DNA of 64,000 nt, taken from assembly GCA_020636045.1 (NCBI GenBank), contig JACJYP010000007.1, forward strand, positions 1 through 64,000, read 5' to 3'. The position numbers were made by a program, and so were the translations under genes. Positions 15,753 to 24,737 of the stretch are shown piece by piece. Every line of letters begins with the position of its first letter. The stretch's first letter is position 1. The DNA comes from Lewinellaceae bacterium (lineage in GTDB: Bacteria; Bacteroidota; Bacteroidia; Chitinophagales; Saprospiraceae). Below the pieces are notes generated by a model. That model worked only from the letters and a program-made list of their open reading frames with translations. It was not told the DNA's origin and ran no database searches.

Positions 15753-18437
15753 CTATATCCGACCGCTGAGCGCCGCCATTTGTTTCACTTCTCCGGTAAA
15801 ATGCTCTTCCAGTAAAAGGTCTTCCAGCGCAATGTGCAGGCGGTATCGCCAGTAGTGTCTGGGGTTGGCCGGAATGTTGATGCGCTCCTCCTGCGGGTTT
15901 TCACGGCGTAGTTTTTCGTCGATGCCGAGCAATTCCTGTATCTGAAAAATGCTCCACATCGCGGGCGAACGGTAATGTTGTTCCACGATGGCGCGATTCA
16001 GCCAGGGTTCGCAGAAATACGGCGCCTGCCCTTCGAAATGCAGGATTTCGTTGAAAAAACGCTGCGACAGGTCGCGATCTTCTTCCCACCAGCCGCGGAT
16101 AGTGCTCATATCGTGCGTGGAGGGCGTCACCACAGAGAGGTAAGGGGCGTCTTTCGGATGAAAAAAAGCGGCGCCCGCGGCCTTGGGCATGCGTTGTATT
16201 TCCAGACTCAGAATACCCAGTTCGCGCATCACATCGGGCACGCAGTGCGGCACCATTCCGAGGTCTTCCCCGCAGATGAGCATGTTGGTGGCGCGTTTGA
16301 GCGCGGGCAATTTCTCCATGGCCTCCGCCTGCCAGAAGTCGTCCTGGCGACGATAAAAATAATCGACGTATAGCGCTTTTAGCGGGGCCTTTGCAGCTTC
16401 GGGCAGATGCTGATAGGAAAGCGTCTTTTCGATGCCGAAGCGGAAATGATAACCCGTAGCCGGATCTTTTTTCTTCGCGCCGGCCGTCGGGTCCAGCAGA
16501 ATGATGTTGGAAATAAGGCGGTAGAGCCCGTCGCGCAGCTTGATGTTTTGCTCGGTGGCAGGCAACTGCACGAAATACTGTTCCACGCGGCGCTGGGTGG
16601 CAAAATCGGGATGCAGGTCGTAGCGCTCGTCGGTTCGGGGCAGCAGGCAGTTTTCGGCGACCCAGTTGGCGTCTTCTCCGAATATTTCGTGCACCACGGC
16701 TTCGGTGACGTACGGTTTGCACAGCCGGTCGTAGTCGAACCCGACGCCTGCGTCGCGCAATTCCTGCTCCGTCACGGGGATCGCCGGCACAAAATGCCCC
16801 AGAATGCCCTCCACGGCGTGCATGGGGATGCTCCAGATGCGGAAAAAGCCCAGAATATGATCGATGCGGAAAGCGTCGAAGTAAAGGCTCATCTGGTGGA
16901 AGCGCTGCCGCCACCAGGCAAAGCCGTCGGCTTTCATTTGCGCCCAGTTGTAAGTGGGGAAGCCCCAGTTCTGGCCATTAACGGCAAAATCATCGGGCGG
17001 CGCGCCGGCCTGCATATTCATATTATAGAGTTCGGGCGCGATCCAGGCATCACAGCTGTACCGGTAAATGCCGATGGGGATGTCGCCTTTTACCACCACA
17101 CCTTGCGCATGGGCGTAGTCGGTGGCTTCTTTCAACTGCAAATGCAGGTGCCACTGAACGAAAAGGTAAATAGCGACGTCATCAAAATCGGCGGATAAAG
17201 GTGACAGCAGTTTGTCGATCTCCGCGGATTTGTACTTCTGATGCGACGACCATTTGCTGAAATCCGCAGTACCGTTCTTGTCGCGCAACCGGCAAAATGC
17301 GGCGTATGGATCCAACCAGTGCCTGTTTGCTTCGTAATATTCCCGATATGCCGCATCTGCCAGCCATTCGTCCTTTTGCAGCGGGTAAAGGGCACGGATA
17401 ACCTCCCATTTCAGCTGCATCACCGCTTCGTAGTCGATGGCTTCGAGCGCATTCAGCGCCTTTTGCCTTTTCAAAAACGGCTTCAATACCGCAGCGTGTT
17501 TTTTCCCGGCCAGTTGCGCCACATTCAGGTAAAGCGGGTGCAGGGCAAAGGCCGAAATGGCAGCATAAGGGTACGAATCGGTCCAGGTATGTGTCGCCGT
17601 GGAGTCATTGATGGGCAGCAACTGTATCAGTTTCATGCCGGCAGCCCGCGCCCAGTCCACCAGTAGCCGGATATCGCCAAACTCGCCGCTGCCCCAGCCG
17701 GTCTTGCTGCGCAGGCTGAACACCGGAATGGCCACGCCGGCGCCGCGCCAGTGCATATCGGGCAGGCGCACAAAGCCGTCGTGCAGTACGATCGGGCCTT
17801 CCTGCGCGCCTGAATACAGCGTTCTGTTGTTGCCCTCCTCGAAACCCAGAAATTTATTGGTACGTGTATTCCAGACCCCGTATTTGTAGGCGAGCGGAAA
17901 ATCTTCCTGAGCGAGATCTACGCGCAGCGACCAGCCTTCATCGCCGCGTTGCAGCAGCAGCGGCGCCGCGCTGTCCCAGGCGCGCAGGGCGCGACCATGG
18001 CCGAGCAGGCATATCACCTCATCCTGACCCAGCAAGGGCGCTTTTACCTTAAAAATATGGGTAAAAGAGCCTTTGTTGCTACTTTTAGTGGCGACGCTTT
18101 TTCCCGACAACACCTTGAAAGCCTGCGTTTCAAAGGCATTCTCTACGGCGCCCGGGTTGTTCCAGTAGTCGAATACGCGGATCATATCGCCGCCGATATC
18201 GCCCGGATCGATCCGGCGCATACCCCAGTCCGTTCGTTCATTGCCTTCGGCATCGCGGAAGCGGTAGCAGTATGAAACGGAAGCGGGCGCCGCAGCGCCG
18301 AGATCGACCGACCCGTCCCATAATTCGTCGTTGAGATATGACAGCGGATGCTCTTCTTCGGCGCCGTCGCGTTGCAACACAACGTACAGGTTCTGGCCGT
18401 GTCGGGTGGAATAGCGGAGGTGGAAATGGATTTTCAT
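15753..18437 (-). CDS. malQ: 4-alpha-glucanotransferase (GH77) with N-terminal CBM20 modules
   Basis: This 894-residue amylomaltase is far longer than the usual 500-700 residues because two starch-binding CBM20-like modules (about residues 1-105 and 120-225) precede the GH77 barrel. The layout resembles the plant cytosolic enzyme DPE2. Catalytic residues are visible: nucleophile Asp in DAFRIDHILGF, acid/base Glu in ICGEDLGMVP, and the transition-state Asp in TPSTHDMSTIRGWW. It transfers alpha-1,4-glucan segments during glycogen or maltodextrin turnover. No signal peptide is seen, so it acts in the cytoplasm. No other glycogen gene lies beside it. Confidence 0.93.
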   Translation of the reverse strand: MKIHFHLRYSTRHGQNLYVVLQRDGAEEEHPLSYLNDELWDGSVDLGAAAPASVSYCYRFRDAEGNERTDWGMRRIDPGDIGGDMIRVFDYWNNPGAVENAFETQAFKVLSGKSVATKSSNKGSFTHIFKVKAPLLGQDEVICLLGHGRALRAWDSAAPLLLQRGDEGWSLRVDLAQEDFPLAYKYGVWNTRTNKFLGFEEGNNRTLYSGAQEGPIVLHDGFVRLPDMHWRGAGVAIPVFSLRSKTGWGSGEFGDIRLLVDWARAAGMKLIQLLPINDSTATHTWTDSYPYAAISAFALHPLYLNVAQLAGKKHAAVLKPFLKRQKALNALEAIDYEAVMQLKWEVIRALYPLQKDEWLADAAYREYYEANRHWLDPYAAFCRLRDKNGTADFSKWSSHQKYKSAEIDKLLSPLSADFDDVAIYLFVQWHLHLQLKEATDYAHAQGVVVKGDIPIGIYRYSCDAWIAPELYNMNMQAGAPPDDFAVNGQNWGFPTYNWAQMKADGFAWWRQRFHQMSLYFDAFRIDHILGFFRIWSIPMHAVEGILGHFVPAIPVTEQELRDAGVGFDYDRLCKPYVTEAVVHEIFGEDANWVAENCLLPRTDERYDLHPDFATQRRVEQYFVQLPATEQNIKLRDGLYRLISNIILLDPTAGAKKKDPATGYHFRFGIEKTLSYQHLPEAAKAPLKALYVDYFYRRQDDFWQAEAMEKLPALKRATNMLICGEDLGMVPHCVPDVMRELGILSLEIQRMPKAAGAAFFHPKDAPYLSVVTPSTHDMSTIRGWWEEDRDLSQRFFNEILHFEGQAPYFCEPWLNRAIVEQHYRSPAMWSIFQIQELLGIDEKLRRENPQEERINIPANPRHYWRYRLHIALEDLLLEEHFTGEVKQMAALSGRI

Positions 18438-18522
18438 GCGGGAGATCTCGTGCGTTGTTCAGACTGGCGGTTGAACCGGGGAGTTGGTATTTGAAGGGAA
18501 AATGCGCGCGGCCGGGAAAACG

Positions 18523-19302
18523 TTATCCTTCACCTTCGGGCGTTGCTTCCGGCATTTCTTCGTCGGGTACGCTCAGCCAAAAGTTATTGGTGCCTTCGCC
18601 TTGCGTGAGCACCACGGACTGCTCGTTGAGCAGTTCGAGCAGGGCCAGGAACGTGACGATAGCGTGTATGCGGTTTTCGAGTTTCAGGAAGAGCGATTCG
18701 AAAGACGTTTTTTTGCCTTTTTTCAGCCGCGAACTCAGGTAACTGCGCTGCTCCTGAATGGTGTAGTTGTAATTGTACACCGTATGCACGCGTTTCGCCT
18801 TTTGTTCGTCTTCAAAACGCGCAAGCAGGCGTTCGAACACGCGCAGCAACTTGTACAGCGTCACGCTTTCCATTTCGGCGTCGGCAAGGGCATGCTCGGC
18901 GAGTTTGCGCATCTCGAGGCTGGCAAACCCGCGCGGATTCATGAAGGCGCGCAGTTCCTCCAGGCGCCGCAGGTCTTCCAGCACGCTTTTGTAGCGCTTG
19001 TATTCGATGAGACGTTCTACCAGCTCGTGCCGTGGGTCGATCTCGTTGCCTTCCTCGTCCAGTTGTTTGCGCGGCAGCAGCAGTTTGGCCTTGATGCGCA
19101 TCAGCGTAGCGGCCACGACGATGAACTCGGAGGCGAGATCGATGTTCATCGCTTCCATGTGGCGCATGTAGTCGAGGAAGTCGTCGGTGATTTTCGCGAT
19201 AGGAATGTTGTAAATGTCCAGTTCGTCCCGCTCGATGAAAAAGAGCAGCAGATCGAAAGGCCCTTCAAAAACCGGAAGTTTTATGGTAAAGGTGTCGGAC
19301 AT
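18523..19302 (-). CDS. scpA: Segregation and condensation protein A
   Basis: From the ATG at 19302 the protein has 259 residues. It is the kleisin that bridges SMC heads in the bacterial condensin complex. The N-terminal FEGPFDLLLFFIERDELDIY and IAKITDDFLDYM are family signatures, followed by the linker and a C-terminal winged helix (VTFLALLELLNEQSV). The frame runs 67 codons further upstream with no similarity to ScpA, and a TACTTTTA box at 19331-19338 supports the inner start. The scpB gene is not adjacent. Confidence 0.93.
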   Translation of the reverse strand: MSDTFTIKLPVFEGPFDLLLFFIERDELDIYNIPIAKITDDFLDYMRHMEAMNIDLASEFIVVAATLMRIKAKLLLPRKQLDEEGNEIDPRHELVERLIEYKRYKSVLEDLRRLEELRAFMNPRGFASLEMRKLAEHALADAEMESVTLYKLLRVFERLLARFEDEQKAKRVHTVYNYNYTIQEQRSYLSSRLKKGKKTSFESLFLKLENRIHAIVTFLALLELLNEQSVVLTQGEGTNNFWLSVPDEEMPEATPEGEG

Positions 19303-19330
19303 GGGTTCGCATCCCGCTTTTCGCGGGGCG

Positions 19331-19338
19331 TAAAAGTA
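19331..19338 (-). promoter_or_regulatory. Near-consensus minus-7 box for scpA
   Basis: Read leftward it is TACTTTTA, one base from TAnnTTTG, and lies 29 bases before the scpA ATG at 19302. Confidence 0.35.
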
Positions 19339-19493
19339 GGGAAAAACTGTATGCCGGCGTACGCCGCTTTTGGCCGCAGTTTTTTTCTGCGAAACCGGGT
19401 TCAGACAAAAGGCAAACGGATGCCGGTATGAAATTTCCCGTCGAGTTCGGACATTCGCGGTAAAACGTATTTTCAAGCAAAATCCACCCTGCA

Positions 19494-19922
19494 ATGAGCA
19501 CAAGAGAACAGATTATCGAAGTTTGCAACCGCCTGTTCGTGTACACCGATTATCGCGAAGGGGACAAACTGAAAGCCGAAGTATTTGCCGGACAAGTCCT
19601 GTTCGACATGAGTTCCATGGGCGCCGGCGCACCCGCAACCATGACTGCCGATGCGATCTGCCAGGCCTGGGAAGAAGGCTTCAAAGGTCTGGACGCGGTG
19701 CACCACCTCGCGGGCAACTACCTGGTTACGATACGCGAGCATGACGCCGATGTATTTTGCTATGCAAATGCTTCACACTACAAAAAGAACGCGCAACAGG
19801 GACATACGCGCGGTTTTGTCGGCAGTTACCGCCTGCACCTCTCAAAAGGCGGCGATGGCTGGCGCATCGACCGGTTCAAGTACGAATTGAAATACGCTGA
19901 GGGCAACCTCGAATTGAAATAA
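19494..19922 (+). CDS. NTF2/SnoaL-like protein
   Basis: The 142-residue protein has the alternating helix-strand pattern of the cone-shaped NTF2 fold: a helix with EQIIEVCNRLFVYTDYREGDKL, then strands around VFCYANASHYKKN and a closing strand GWRIDRFKYELKYAEGN. In SnoaL-like proteins this fold binds small molecules or acts as an isomerase. The residues lining the pocket cannot be assigned here, so no reaction is proposed. It lies four bases ahead of the RsmI-like gene and is probably in the same transcript. Confidence 0.75.
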   Translation: MSTREQIIEVCNRLFVYTDYREGDKLKAEVFAGQVLFDMSSMGAGAPATMTADAICQAWEEGFKGLDAVHHLAGNYLVTIREHDADVFCYANASHYKKNAQQGHTRGFVGSYRLHLSKGGDGWRIDRFKYELKYAEGNLELK

Positions 19923-19926
19923 AGAC

Positions 19927-20640
19927 ATGCCGACCCTGTATCTCATACCCACCCCCATCGCCGGCGAAGCGCTGCATACCATTCCACCCTATGTGCAGGA
20001 GATTGCGCGCGGACTGGATGTGTTCATCGCCGAGCGCGCCAAAACGGCCCGGCATTTCATCAAAAGCCTGGGGCCTGCGAAGCCGCTGCCCGAGATCCTG
20101 GTGGTGGAATTGTCGGACGATAGCGACCCGGAGGAGGCGCGCCATGCATTCCGGGAGGCGATAAAAGACGGCCGCGACGTCGGCCTGCTGTCTGAAGCGG
20201 GTTGCCCCGGCGTCGCCGACCCCGGTGCAGCGATCGTTGCCCTGGCGCAGCGCATGAATGTCCGCGTGGTACCGCTCGTGGGGCCCTCTTCCCTGCTGCT
20301 GGCCCTGATGGCATCGGGTATGAATGGTCAGCAGTTTGCCTTTCACGGCTACCTGAGTCCCAAGCGCCCCGAACTGGCCCGCGACCTGCGCCGGCTGGAA
20401 CAACTGGCGCGGCAGCACGACCAGACCCAGTTGTTCATCGAAACGCCCTATCGCTCACAAATGGTGCTGGAAGTGGCCCTCGATACCCTGCAGCCCGATA
20501 CAGGCTTCGGTGTGGCGCAGGACCTGAGCGGCGCCGGGGAGTTCATTCGCTCATTGCCCGTGCGCGACTGGAAGCGCGGCACTCCTGTCGCATTGGAAAA
20601 ACTGCCTGCCGTATTTTTGGTGGGGCGGTTAAAGGAGTAG
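19927..20640 (+). CDS. RsmI-like SAM-dependent methyltransferase (tetrapyrrole methylase fold)
   Basis: This 237-residue protein belongs to the tetrapyrrole-methylase superfamily. LYLIPTPIAG at the start, LLSEAGCPGVADPG (SAM-binding loop) near residue 90, and VPLVGPSSLLLALMASG near residue 120 match the RsmI family, which 2-prime-O-methylates C1402 of 16S rRNA. Length is shorter than Escherichia coli RsmI and many Bacteroidota encode two such paralogues, so the exact rRNA target is open. It follows the NTF2-like gene by four bases. Confidence 0.85.
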   Translation: MPTLYLIPTPIAGEALHTIPPYVQEIARGLDVFIAERAKTARHFIKSLGPAKPLPEILVVELSDDSDPEEARHAFREAIKDGRDVGLLSEAGCPGVADPGAAIVALAQRMNVRVVPLVGPSSLLLALMASGMNGQQFAFHGYLSPKRPELARDLRRLEQLARQHDQTQLFIETPYRSQMVLEVALDTLQPDTGFGVAQDLSGAGEFIRSLPVRDWKRGTPVALEKLPAVFLVGRLKE

Positions 20641-20654
20641 CAGCCTGCCTGTTT

Positions 20655-22910
20655 TTACAGTTTCTCCATTACATAACTGGTCAGTTTGGTGAACAGGTGC
20701 CGCGTGGCGTTGTACCCGTAGATGCCGTGGTTGCGGTTGGGGTAGTACAAGGTCTCGAAAGATTTGCCGGCGTCGATCAGCGCATTGATCATTTCCACCG
20801 TTTGCTGCCAGTGTACGTTGTCGTCGGTCGTGCCGTGGCACACCAGGTAGTTGTTGCCGCGCAGCCGGTCGATAAAATGGATCGGCGAATTTTCCTCGTA
20901 GCCCGCTTCGTTGTCCTTGGTGGTGCGCATAAACCGCTCGGTGTACGCCGAATCGTACCATTTCCAGTTGGTCACCGGCGCTACGGCCATCGCCATTTTG
21001 AACACGTCGTTTCCCTTGAGGATGCAGGAAGTGCTGAGAAAACCGCCGAAACTCCATCCCCAGATGCCGATACGGCCGGCATCCACATAGGGTAAAGAGC
21101 CCAGATAACGGGCTGCCGCGATCTGGTCTTCCGTTTCCAGTTTGCCCAGTTGCAGTTGCGTGCATTTTTTGAAATCCCGGCCCCGGCCCCCTGTGCCGCG
21201 ATTGTCGACGCTGACGATGATGTACCCCTTTTGCGCAAGCATCTGATGCCAGGTGCCTACATAGCCGTTGTACTGATTCTGAACGGTTTGCGAGCCGGGC
21301 CCGCCGTAAATATCGAACAGCACGGGGTATTGCCGGGTAGAATCGAAATAGGGCGGCTTGATCATCCAGCCGTTGAGCATGAGTTCGTTTTTATCCTTTT
21401 CAGCGGCCGCAGGATATGGCCGGAATGTGAAAAATTCCTTTTTGGAAAAGGCGTAAGCGTCGCGGAGTTTCCGGACGCGTTCGTTGTCGGTGAACGTGCG
21501 CACCAGTTCCCCGCTGCGTTTGCGCAGCGTCACGACCGGCGGGGTGTTGGCATCCGACCATTCCAGTGTGAAATATTCGAAGTCGGGGCTGAAGGCAGCC
21601 TCGGCGGTGCCCGTTTCAGGGCTGAGCAGCCGCGCCGCGCCGCCGTTCAGGTCGCCTTCCCACAGCTGCCGGTCCAGCGGACCGGGGCTGGCGATCTGGT
21701 AGTAGAATTTTCCGTTCTTCTCGTCCAGCCCGTAAAATGCGGTCAACTCAAATGCTCCGGCGGTCAGGGCGCGCTCCATTTTTCCGTCCATGCCATACAA
21801 ATACAGGTGATTGTAGCCGTTTTGCTCGCTGCTCCACAGGAAATGCTGCCGGTCGTCCAGAAATACCAGATTGTCGTGAATATCGACGTAAGCGGAATCC
21901 GTTTCGCGCAGCAGGGGGCGTACGGGTATCCAGTTGGTTTGGTCCTCGTCGTCGTACAGCACGCGGTTGCTCAGGGCGAGCAGCAGTTCCAGCGTGTCCT
22001 GGCGGCGGTTGAGCCGCGTGACCACCAACTGGTTGTCGGCAGTCCAGTGGATGCGCGGAACGTAGTCGTCGGTTTCCAGGCCCATGACCTGGCCGACCTG
22101 ACTGCCTGCATCCACGTCGTACATATGGACGCTGACCACCGAGTTGGGTGAGCCTACTTTCGGGTATTTGAAGGTGCTGCGTTGCGGATAGGCGTCGCCT
22201 TCATAACGTGTGAGCGGGAATTCGGGCACCTGGCGTTCGTCGAACCGGATATAGGCGATCTTGGAGCCGTCGGGGCTCCACTTCAGCGCAACCATTCCTT
22301 CGCCGCTTACCGGGCTGAATTCTTCTTCGTAAAGCCAGTCGGGCAGCCCGTTGATGATCTTGTTCCGCTCGCCGTCACGGGTGACCTGATCCACTTTCCC
22401 GTTCTCCAAATCCCTGATATACACGTTGTTGCCGGATACGAAGGCGATGTGCCGGGCGTCGGGCGAAAACTCCACGAACTGCTGTTTTTCCGCCTCATGC
22501 ACCTCGATAGTTTTGCGCATCCCGAAGTCGTAGACAAAATATCTGGCCAATACCGAATGGCGATACACGTGCTCGACACGCGTGCGCAGCAGCATCTTTT
22601 TTTCGTCGGCACTGAAATCGAACTGGTCATACCGCCTGGCATCGGCGCTCAGATCGAGTTGTATCAGGGAGTCCTTTTTTTCGTCGCGCACGTCGTGGAC
22701 ATGCAATCCTTTCCCGTCGGCTTCCACATAATGCATTCCATCCTTCAGATATTGAAAATTGGGCCCCGAACCCGGGAAAAAGGTGTAATTGACAAAACAG
22801 TCGTCGAGTGTAATGGCTTTTTGGGAAGCGACTGTGAATGGAGAAAGGAACAGCGCTGCGACGATGCCATAGACAAGCGTTGCGCAGACGAGATGCGTAT
22901 TTTTCATCAA
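20655..22910 (-). CDS. S9 family dipeptidyl peptidase IV-like exported peptidase
   Basis: The 751-residue protein (possibly starting at the second Met) has a signal peptide ending near TVASQ, an N-terminal beta-propeller (about residues 40-480) and a C-terminal alpha/beta-hydrolase domain. The catalytic triad is visible: Ser in IWGWSFGGFLS, Asp in HGTTDDNVHW and His in PNRNHGIYG. Propeller residues YEEEFSP in DWLYEEEFSPV match the double-Glu motif that binds the peptide N-terminus in DPP-IV enzymes. It probably cleaves X-Pro dipeptides in the periplasm. A second paralogue lies at 28.6 kb. Confidence 0.92.
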   Translation of the reverse strand: MMKNTHLVCATLVYGIVAALFLSPFTVASQKAITLDDCFVNYTFFPGSGPNFQYLKDGMHYVEADGKGLHVHDVRDEKKDSLIQLDLSADARRYDQFDFSADEKKMLLRTRVEHVYRHSVLARYFVYDFGMRKTIEVHEAEKQQFVEFSPDARHIAFVSGNNVYIRDLENGKVDQVTRDGERNKIINGLPDWLYEEEFSPVSGEGMVALKWSPDGSKIAYIRFDERQVPEFPLTRYEGDAYPQRSTFKYPKVGSPNSVVSVHMYDVDAGSQVGQVMGLETDDYVPRIHWTADNQLVVTRLNRRQDTLELLLALSNRVLYDDEDQTNWIPVRPLLRETDSAYVDIHDNLVFLDDRQHFLWSSEQNGYNHLYLYGMDGKMERALTAGAFELTAFYGLDEKNGKFYYQIASPGPLDRQLWEGDLNGGAARLLSPETGTAEAAFSPDFEYFTLEWSDANTPPVVTLRKRSGELVRTFTDNERVRKLRDAYAFSKKEFFTFRPYPAAAEKDKNELMLNGWMIKPPYFDSTRQYPVLFDIYGGPGSQTVQNQYNGYVGTWHQMLAQKGYIIVSVDNRGTGGRGRDFKKCTQLQLGKLETEDQIAAARYLGSLPYVDAGRIGIWGWSFGGFLSTSCILKGNDVFKMAMAVAPVTNWKWYDSAYTERFMRTTKDNEAGYEENSPIHFIDRLRGNNYLVCHGTTDDNVHWQQTVEMINALIDAGKSFETLYYPNRNHGIYGYNATRHLFTKLTSYVMEKL

Positions 22911-23013
22911 ACGGACAATTTTCGGTGTGGCGAAAGGTAATTCCCGGCGACCTTTACATGGGTGAATATCCGACAGAAACTATCGGTAACTGGGCTATTT
23001 GCCGGGCGTAAGA

Positions 23014-23445
23014 TCAATCGACAGGGATGCCGCTGCAAAAAACCAGCACTCCCGAGGCTGCAAAACATAGCAAGGCGATCAGCACGCCGGTCAGCGGAAT
23101 GCGAAACCAGTAGCGTTTTGCCAGAAAAAGATAAAAAGCGAGCGCAGCAATATCCAGCACATACAAGTCCGGCGCTGTGCGGAAATAGTCAAAGTGCCGG
23201 ATGGCCAGTAAAATATTGATCAGTCCGAAGAATATGGCTCCGATGCTGTGGCTGGCGTTGAAACCGACCCAGGCTTTCCACATGGTGGTGCGTCGCGTGA
23301 GCACGGGATGGTCGCCCTGCATGCGTTCCATAGTGCCGGCGCTGCGCGCATCTAGTTTATTCGTGAAAAAAGTGTAGTACAGATGCATGCTTCCGAGAAG
23401 CAGCACGATCCCGCTACCCGCCAGGATCAGGAGTTGTTCAGGCAT
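23014..23445 (-). CDS. Small four-helix membrane protein of unknown function
   Basis: The 143-residue protein has four predicted membrane helices (LLILAGSGIVLLLGSMHLYY, SIGAIFFGLINILLA, LDIAALAFYLFLA, LTGVLIALLCFAASGVLVF). The first helix has HLYYTFFTNK and the second region has WVGFNASHSIGAI, patterns shared by a conserved bacterial family without known function. It is separated from the DPP-IV gene by about 100 bases and divergent from the thioredoxin-like gene. The GFN.SH motif in a membrane segment could bind a metal or cofactor, which is speculation. Confidence 0.75.
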   Translation of the reverse strand: MPEQLLILAGSGIVLLLGSMHLYYTFFTNKLDARSAGTMERMQGDHPVLTRRTTMWKAWVGFNASHSIGAIFFGLINILLAIRHFDYFRTAPDLYVLDIAALAFYLFLAKRYWFRIPLTGVLIALLCFAASGVLVFCSGIPVD

Positions 23446-23591
23446 AAATATGACGTTCTGAATATTCGCTTAAAAGAAGGTCAAGGTATGGTTTTCGTGC
23501 CATGAGCGGTAGGCCTTGCGCGTGACGGGGTACAATGTCGCCTGCCGAACATTCGGAACATATTCCGGCTGACCCGCACCGCGGAGATGCG

Positions 23592-23599
23592 TACATTTG
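23592..23599 (+). promoter_or_regulatory. Minus-7 box TACATTTG before the thioredoxin/MsrA-like gene
   Basis: An exact TAnnTTTG match lies 38 bases upstream of the ATG at 23637. Confidence 0.5.
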
Positions 23600-23636
23600 A
23601 CGTTGTACATGGAATTGTTGTACAAAATCATCGGTC

Positions 23637-24677
23637 ATGATCGCAAAACTGCTCATCGCTTCCCTGCTCGCTTTTTCTGCGGGCGCCCTATTCCTGATAC
23701 CCTCCGAAGTAAAACGCGCCGAACCACAGCCTGCTGTGCTGCATGCCGCGCTTCCTGAAAGCGCCGCGCCCGACAACCCCGAAGAGCTCGGCAAGGTGCA
23801 CTGGCTCCGCGATCTCGGGCAGGGCAAGGCTGAAGCGGAAAAATGCGACAAGCCCATCCTGGTCCTGTTCCAGGAGGTGCCGGGATGTTCCAATTGCACG
23901 CGTTACGGCAACGGCACGCTTTCCCATCCGCTGATCGTGGAAGCCATCGAAACCTATTTTGTGCCGGTGTGCATTTATAACAACAAGGGCGGATCGGACG
24001 CTGCCGCGTTGAAACGTTTCGGCGAACCCGCCTGGAATAACCCGGTGGTGCGGATCGTGCGCGCCGACTACAGCGACGTGGTGCCGCGCATGGGTGATTT
24101 CTCTTCGTCGCACCAGATCGTGGCGGGCATGCGCCAGGCGCTTGCGCTCACAGGAACCGCGACACCCCGCTACCTCGAATTGCTGGAAGAAGAGTTGCTG
24201 GCGCGCGAATCGGGCCTGGAGACCGCTACGTTTTCCATGTACTGCTTCTGGAGCGGAGAAGGCACTTTCGGCGCCATCGCCGGCGTTGTCGAGACCGAGC
24301 CGGGCTTTCAGGACGGCCACGAAGTGGTGCGGGTACAATTCAACCCCGCCATCGTAACAAAAGAATCGCTCGAAGAACTGACGCAGCCCAAAGGCATCCG
24401 CACCTGCGCCAAAAACGAAGGCTTCCGAAGCGACCGCGAGCCCAAATACTACCTTTCCCAGACGGACTACAAATTCGTGCCCATGACCAGCCTGCAGGCC
24501 TGCCGCGCCAACGCACTGGTGGGAAAAGGGCAATCGCCGGATGAACTGTTGTCGCCGCGACAACTGTCGCTGCTCGAACACATCAAGAAGGACCCGAAGC
24601 AAAAGCGGAAGAGTATGATCGGCCGCAAGGACCTAGCGAAAGCCTGGGAAGAAACGGCGGATATGGCGAGCCGTTAA
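23637..24677 (+). CDS. Thioredoxin-like protein fused to a shortened MsrA-like domain (VPGC family)
   Basis: This 346-residue protein has an N-terminal export signal (MIAKLLIASLLAFSAGALF), then a thioredoxin-like domain at about residues 50-175 with the redox motif VPGCSNC (C84, C87). Related proteins carry selenocysteine in the first position; here both are Cys. Residues about 198-250 read YCFWSGEGTFGAIAGV then GHEVVRVQFNP, which follow the methionine sulfoxide reductase A pattern (GCFWGxE ... GHAExVxVxYDP) with the intervening loop missing. C203 would be the MsrA catalytic Cys. A periplasmic thiol-dependent repair role is plausible but unproven. The C-terminus is Lys-rich. Confidence 0.8.
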   Translation: MIAKLLIASLLAFSAGALFLIPSEVKRAEPQPAVLHAALPESAAPDNPEELGKVHWLRDLGQGKAEAEKCDKPILVLFQEVPGCSNCTRYGNGTLSHPLIVEAIETYFVPVCIYNNKGGSDAAALKRFGEPAWNNPVVRIVRADYSDVVPRMGDFSSSHQIVAGMRQALALTGTATPRYLELLEEELLARESGLETATFSMYCFWSGEGTFGAIAGVVETEPGFQDGHEVVRVQFNPAIVTKESLEELTQPKGIRTCAKNEGFRSDREPKYYLSQTDYKFVPMTSLQACRANALVGKGQSPDELLSPRQLSLLEHIKKDPKQKRKSMIGRKDLAKAWEETADMASR

Positions 24678-24737
24678 GAACTAACCCTTTGTGCTTCGTG
24701 CGACATTTTGCCTACTTTTCGCCCGAAAACATCCGAT

